From Rhodococcus phenolicus (GTDB lineage Bacteria; Actinomycetota; Actinomycetes; Mycobacteriales; Mycobacteriaceae): a stretch of DNA of 64,000 nt. Made by a program: the position numbers and the translations under genes. The DNA lies in contig NZ_LRRH01000020.1 of the NCBI RefSeq assembly GCF_001646785.1, positions 81,718 to 145,717 on the forward strand. Direction: 5' to 3'. This document shows positions 62,400-64,000 of this stretch, one piece after another. The notes below the pieces were generated by a model that worked only from the letters and a program-made list of their open reading frames with translations, had not been told where the DNA came from and searched no databases. Positions within the stretch are counted from its first letter, which is position 1; every line of letters starts with the position of its first letter.

Positions 62400-63900
62400 C
62401 GACAGGTGCGGGCGAGCACGTCGATCTCTTCGGGGCCGCGGCATCGGCTCGGGTTCACAGTTGTCGACGTACCCCAATCGACGACTCGGAACGTCAGACA
62501 TCCCTGGATCTCGGATGTCAAGCAGCGATGCTGTGTTGACGGTGCGACCAGGCGGTCGCCTGGTCGTAAACGGTGTGCGTCTTGAGACAGCCGTGGAGGA
62601 TACCCACGAGCCGGTTGCCGACCTGCCGTAGAGCGGCGTTATGGCCGACATCGCGGGTGCGGAGCTGGTCGTAGTAAGCACGGACCTGCTCGTCGTGCAG
62701 AAGCGCACAGGAGGCTTGCGTGTGCAGGGCGTCGACGAGCCGATCGTTGTGTACGTGCCTGGCGGAGACAACGCGCGTTTTCCCGGACGCTCTGGTGATC
62801 GGACTGGTCCCGGCGTAGTTCTTGCGTGCCTTCGCACTGACGTAGCGGCCGGGAGCATCCGAAGAACTCGGCGAGCACCCGGGCACCGAGAACGACCCCG
62901 AGACCAGGTTGGCTGAGCAGGATCTCAGCGTCCGGGTGCCGGCCAAAATGGGCTTTCACCTCCTTTTCGAGGTTCGTGATCTCGGTGTTCAGCGTCGTCA
63001 GGATCGCAACGAGCGACCGGACCGTCGCCGCATACGCCGTGGTCACGGGATCGGGCTGGCCGAGATGCTCGGCGCGCAGTACCTGCTGGATCGCCGCCGC
63101 TTTGGTCTCGATGTCACGGCGGCCCTTCAACGCGGCGGTGATCTGCCGGAGAGTGAGGTCGGCTGCCGCGTCCGGGGTCGAGGCCTTGGCCAGTAGGGCA
63201 AGCACGGAGGCGGAGGTCAATCCGAGCGGAGTGTAGGCCTCGAGCGCGGCGGGGAAGTAGTCCCGCAACGCCACCCTCAACCGCAGCATGTGGCGGGTGC
63301 GTTCCCAGATCAACGTCTGGTGTGCGCGGGCCACGACCTTGACCGCCTCCGCGACCTCGGAGTCGGCGGCGACCTCCCGCAACTGATGACGGCGGGTACG
63401 GACCATGTCGGCGAGGGCGTGCGCGTCACCCTTGTCGCTCTTGGCGCCGGAACTGCCGAGGATTTCCCGGTGCCGCGCAGCCTGTTTCGGGTCGACACCG
63501 AACACGGTGTAGCCGGCCGCGAGCAGGGCTTGTACCCACGGTCCGCGGTCGGTTTCGATGCACACCAGCACGTCGGAGAACTCGGTGTCGTCGTCGGCGA
63601 ACCGTCCGACGAGTTCACCGAATCCGCAGATTCCCGCTATCCCTTCCGGGAGTCGTTCGCGCCGCAGCACACGGCCGTGTTCGTCCTGGACCTCCACGTC
63701 GTGGTGGTCTTCGGCCCAGTCGTCTCCGATGTACAACAACTCCGCACCTCCTCGGCTCGTCGAGCGTTCGGCGGTAACCTGCAGGAAGTCGGTTCGCGGA
63801 CTAATGGTCGAGTGCTCACGACCGTGGCCGGGCACGACATCCCATCAGCGATGCAGACCTCCTGGTGCGCCGGTGGAGGCACGGTCTGACGTCAGGACTC
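62400..63900 (-). mobile_element. IS110-type insertion sequence (boundaries approximate)
   Basis: Defined by its transposase. IS110 elements lack terminal inverted repeats, so ends cannot be placed from this sequence alone. The right end of the window (63836-64000) shows no other gene. Confidence 0.5.
62518..63835 (-). pseudogene. IS110 family transposase with a frameshift
   Basis: The N-terminal DEDD domain (YIGDDWAEDHHDVEV, VCIETDRGPW, SDKGDAHALADMVR) and the start of the C-terminal Transposase_20 domain (LSQPGLGVVLGARVLAEF) are in one frame. At about 62857-62866 the reading frame changes by one, and the rest (GRYVSAKARKNYAGTSPITRASGK with the serine motif, then HNAALRQVGNRLVGILHGCLKT) continues in the next frame to the stop at 62518. 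A single shift may have killed it recently. Confidence 0.85.
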
Positions 63901-64000
63901 GGCACTCGGTCCGGTCGAGAAGAGTGCTCATCCACCAGCGGTTACCAGGTGCCCAAGTCTGCCGGACGGCCAGGCTTGGTACCTCCCATTAGTCGAGGAG

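Noticed and set aside
1..64000. CRISPR arrays, rRNA genes, replication origin
   Set aside because: No regularly spaced repeats, no rRNA-like sequence and no DnaA-box cluster were seen.

Overview
The window looks like the chromosome of a high-GC mycolic-acid actinobacterium, most likely Rhodococcus or a close relative. The reasons are the mycothiol ligase gene mshC, the mutA-mutB-meaB cluster, a WS/DGAT gene, several apparently leaderless genes with a TANNNT box 6-8 nt before the start codon, and gene order from about 26.5 to 41.3 kb that matches the M. tuberculosis dapE2-like / PEBP / pyrD / lppL / DUF5703 / uppP / phosphatase / DUF3090 / SCO1664-type / mshC segment. The genus is an inference; no rRNA is present.

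Layout. 0-7.3 kb: 3' part of a non-ribosomal peptide synthetase (A-PCP-E-C-A-PCP-TE) whose start lies outside the window. 7.3-14.6 kb: a VTT-type membrane protein, the adenosylcobalamin-dependent methylmalonyl-CoA mutase genes mutA-mutB with their chaperone meaB, a YhhN/TMEM86-type protein, and a DUF3558-like lipoprotein that overlaps it tail to tail. 14.7-25.2 kb: housekeeping genes, including a glutaminase-STAS fusion, a TSUP (TauE/SafE) exporter preceded by a cysteine-rich leader peptide, a Rv2449c-like dehydrogenase, a universal stress protein, a zinc-ribbon SDR, malate:quinone oxidoreductase with a divergent LysR regulator, and a YidC-type insertase. 25.2-26.4 kb: gene debris, a palindromic repeat and two identical tRNA-Leu(GAG) genes. 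26.5-41.3 kb: the conserved block named above, interrupted by a DUF389 gene and by a heme uptake and degradation operon (heme oxygenase, HmuT-U-V). 41.4-44.6 kb: a SWIM-SNF2 helicase.

44.6-64 kb is an accessory region. It starts with decayed genes: a cold-shock-protein relic, a C-terminally truncated WS/DGAT acyltransferase and a shattered integrase-type transposase. Next come two groups of intact genes, each headed by one of two paralogous MarR regulators. The first group has MarR1, a small membrane protein, an SDR, a GH15 glycosidase, a YdaP/PoxB-like thiamine-diphosphate enzyme, an enolase-superfamily dehydratase and a 1008-residue FAD/Fe-S 2-hydroxyacid dehydrogenase. The second has MarR2 and a molybdopterin oxidoreductase without Fe-S ligands, translationally coupled to a small helical protein. 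Fragments of a YedY/SoxC-like molybdoenzyme and of a YegP-like protein lie between them, and a frameshifted IS110-type transposase closes the window.

The most interesting signal is a 23-bp sequence of the form TTGCG-N4-CGCAA-N3-TTGC (one copy degenerate). It occurs four times, each time in a promoter region of this island: before MarR1, before the GH15 gene, before the ThDP-enzyme gene, and between MarR2 and the molybdoenzyme. It is a good candidate for a shared MarR operator that ties these genes into one undescribed redox/carbon stress regulon. The second signal is a likely cysteine-responsive attenuator upstream of the TSUP exporter.
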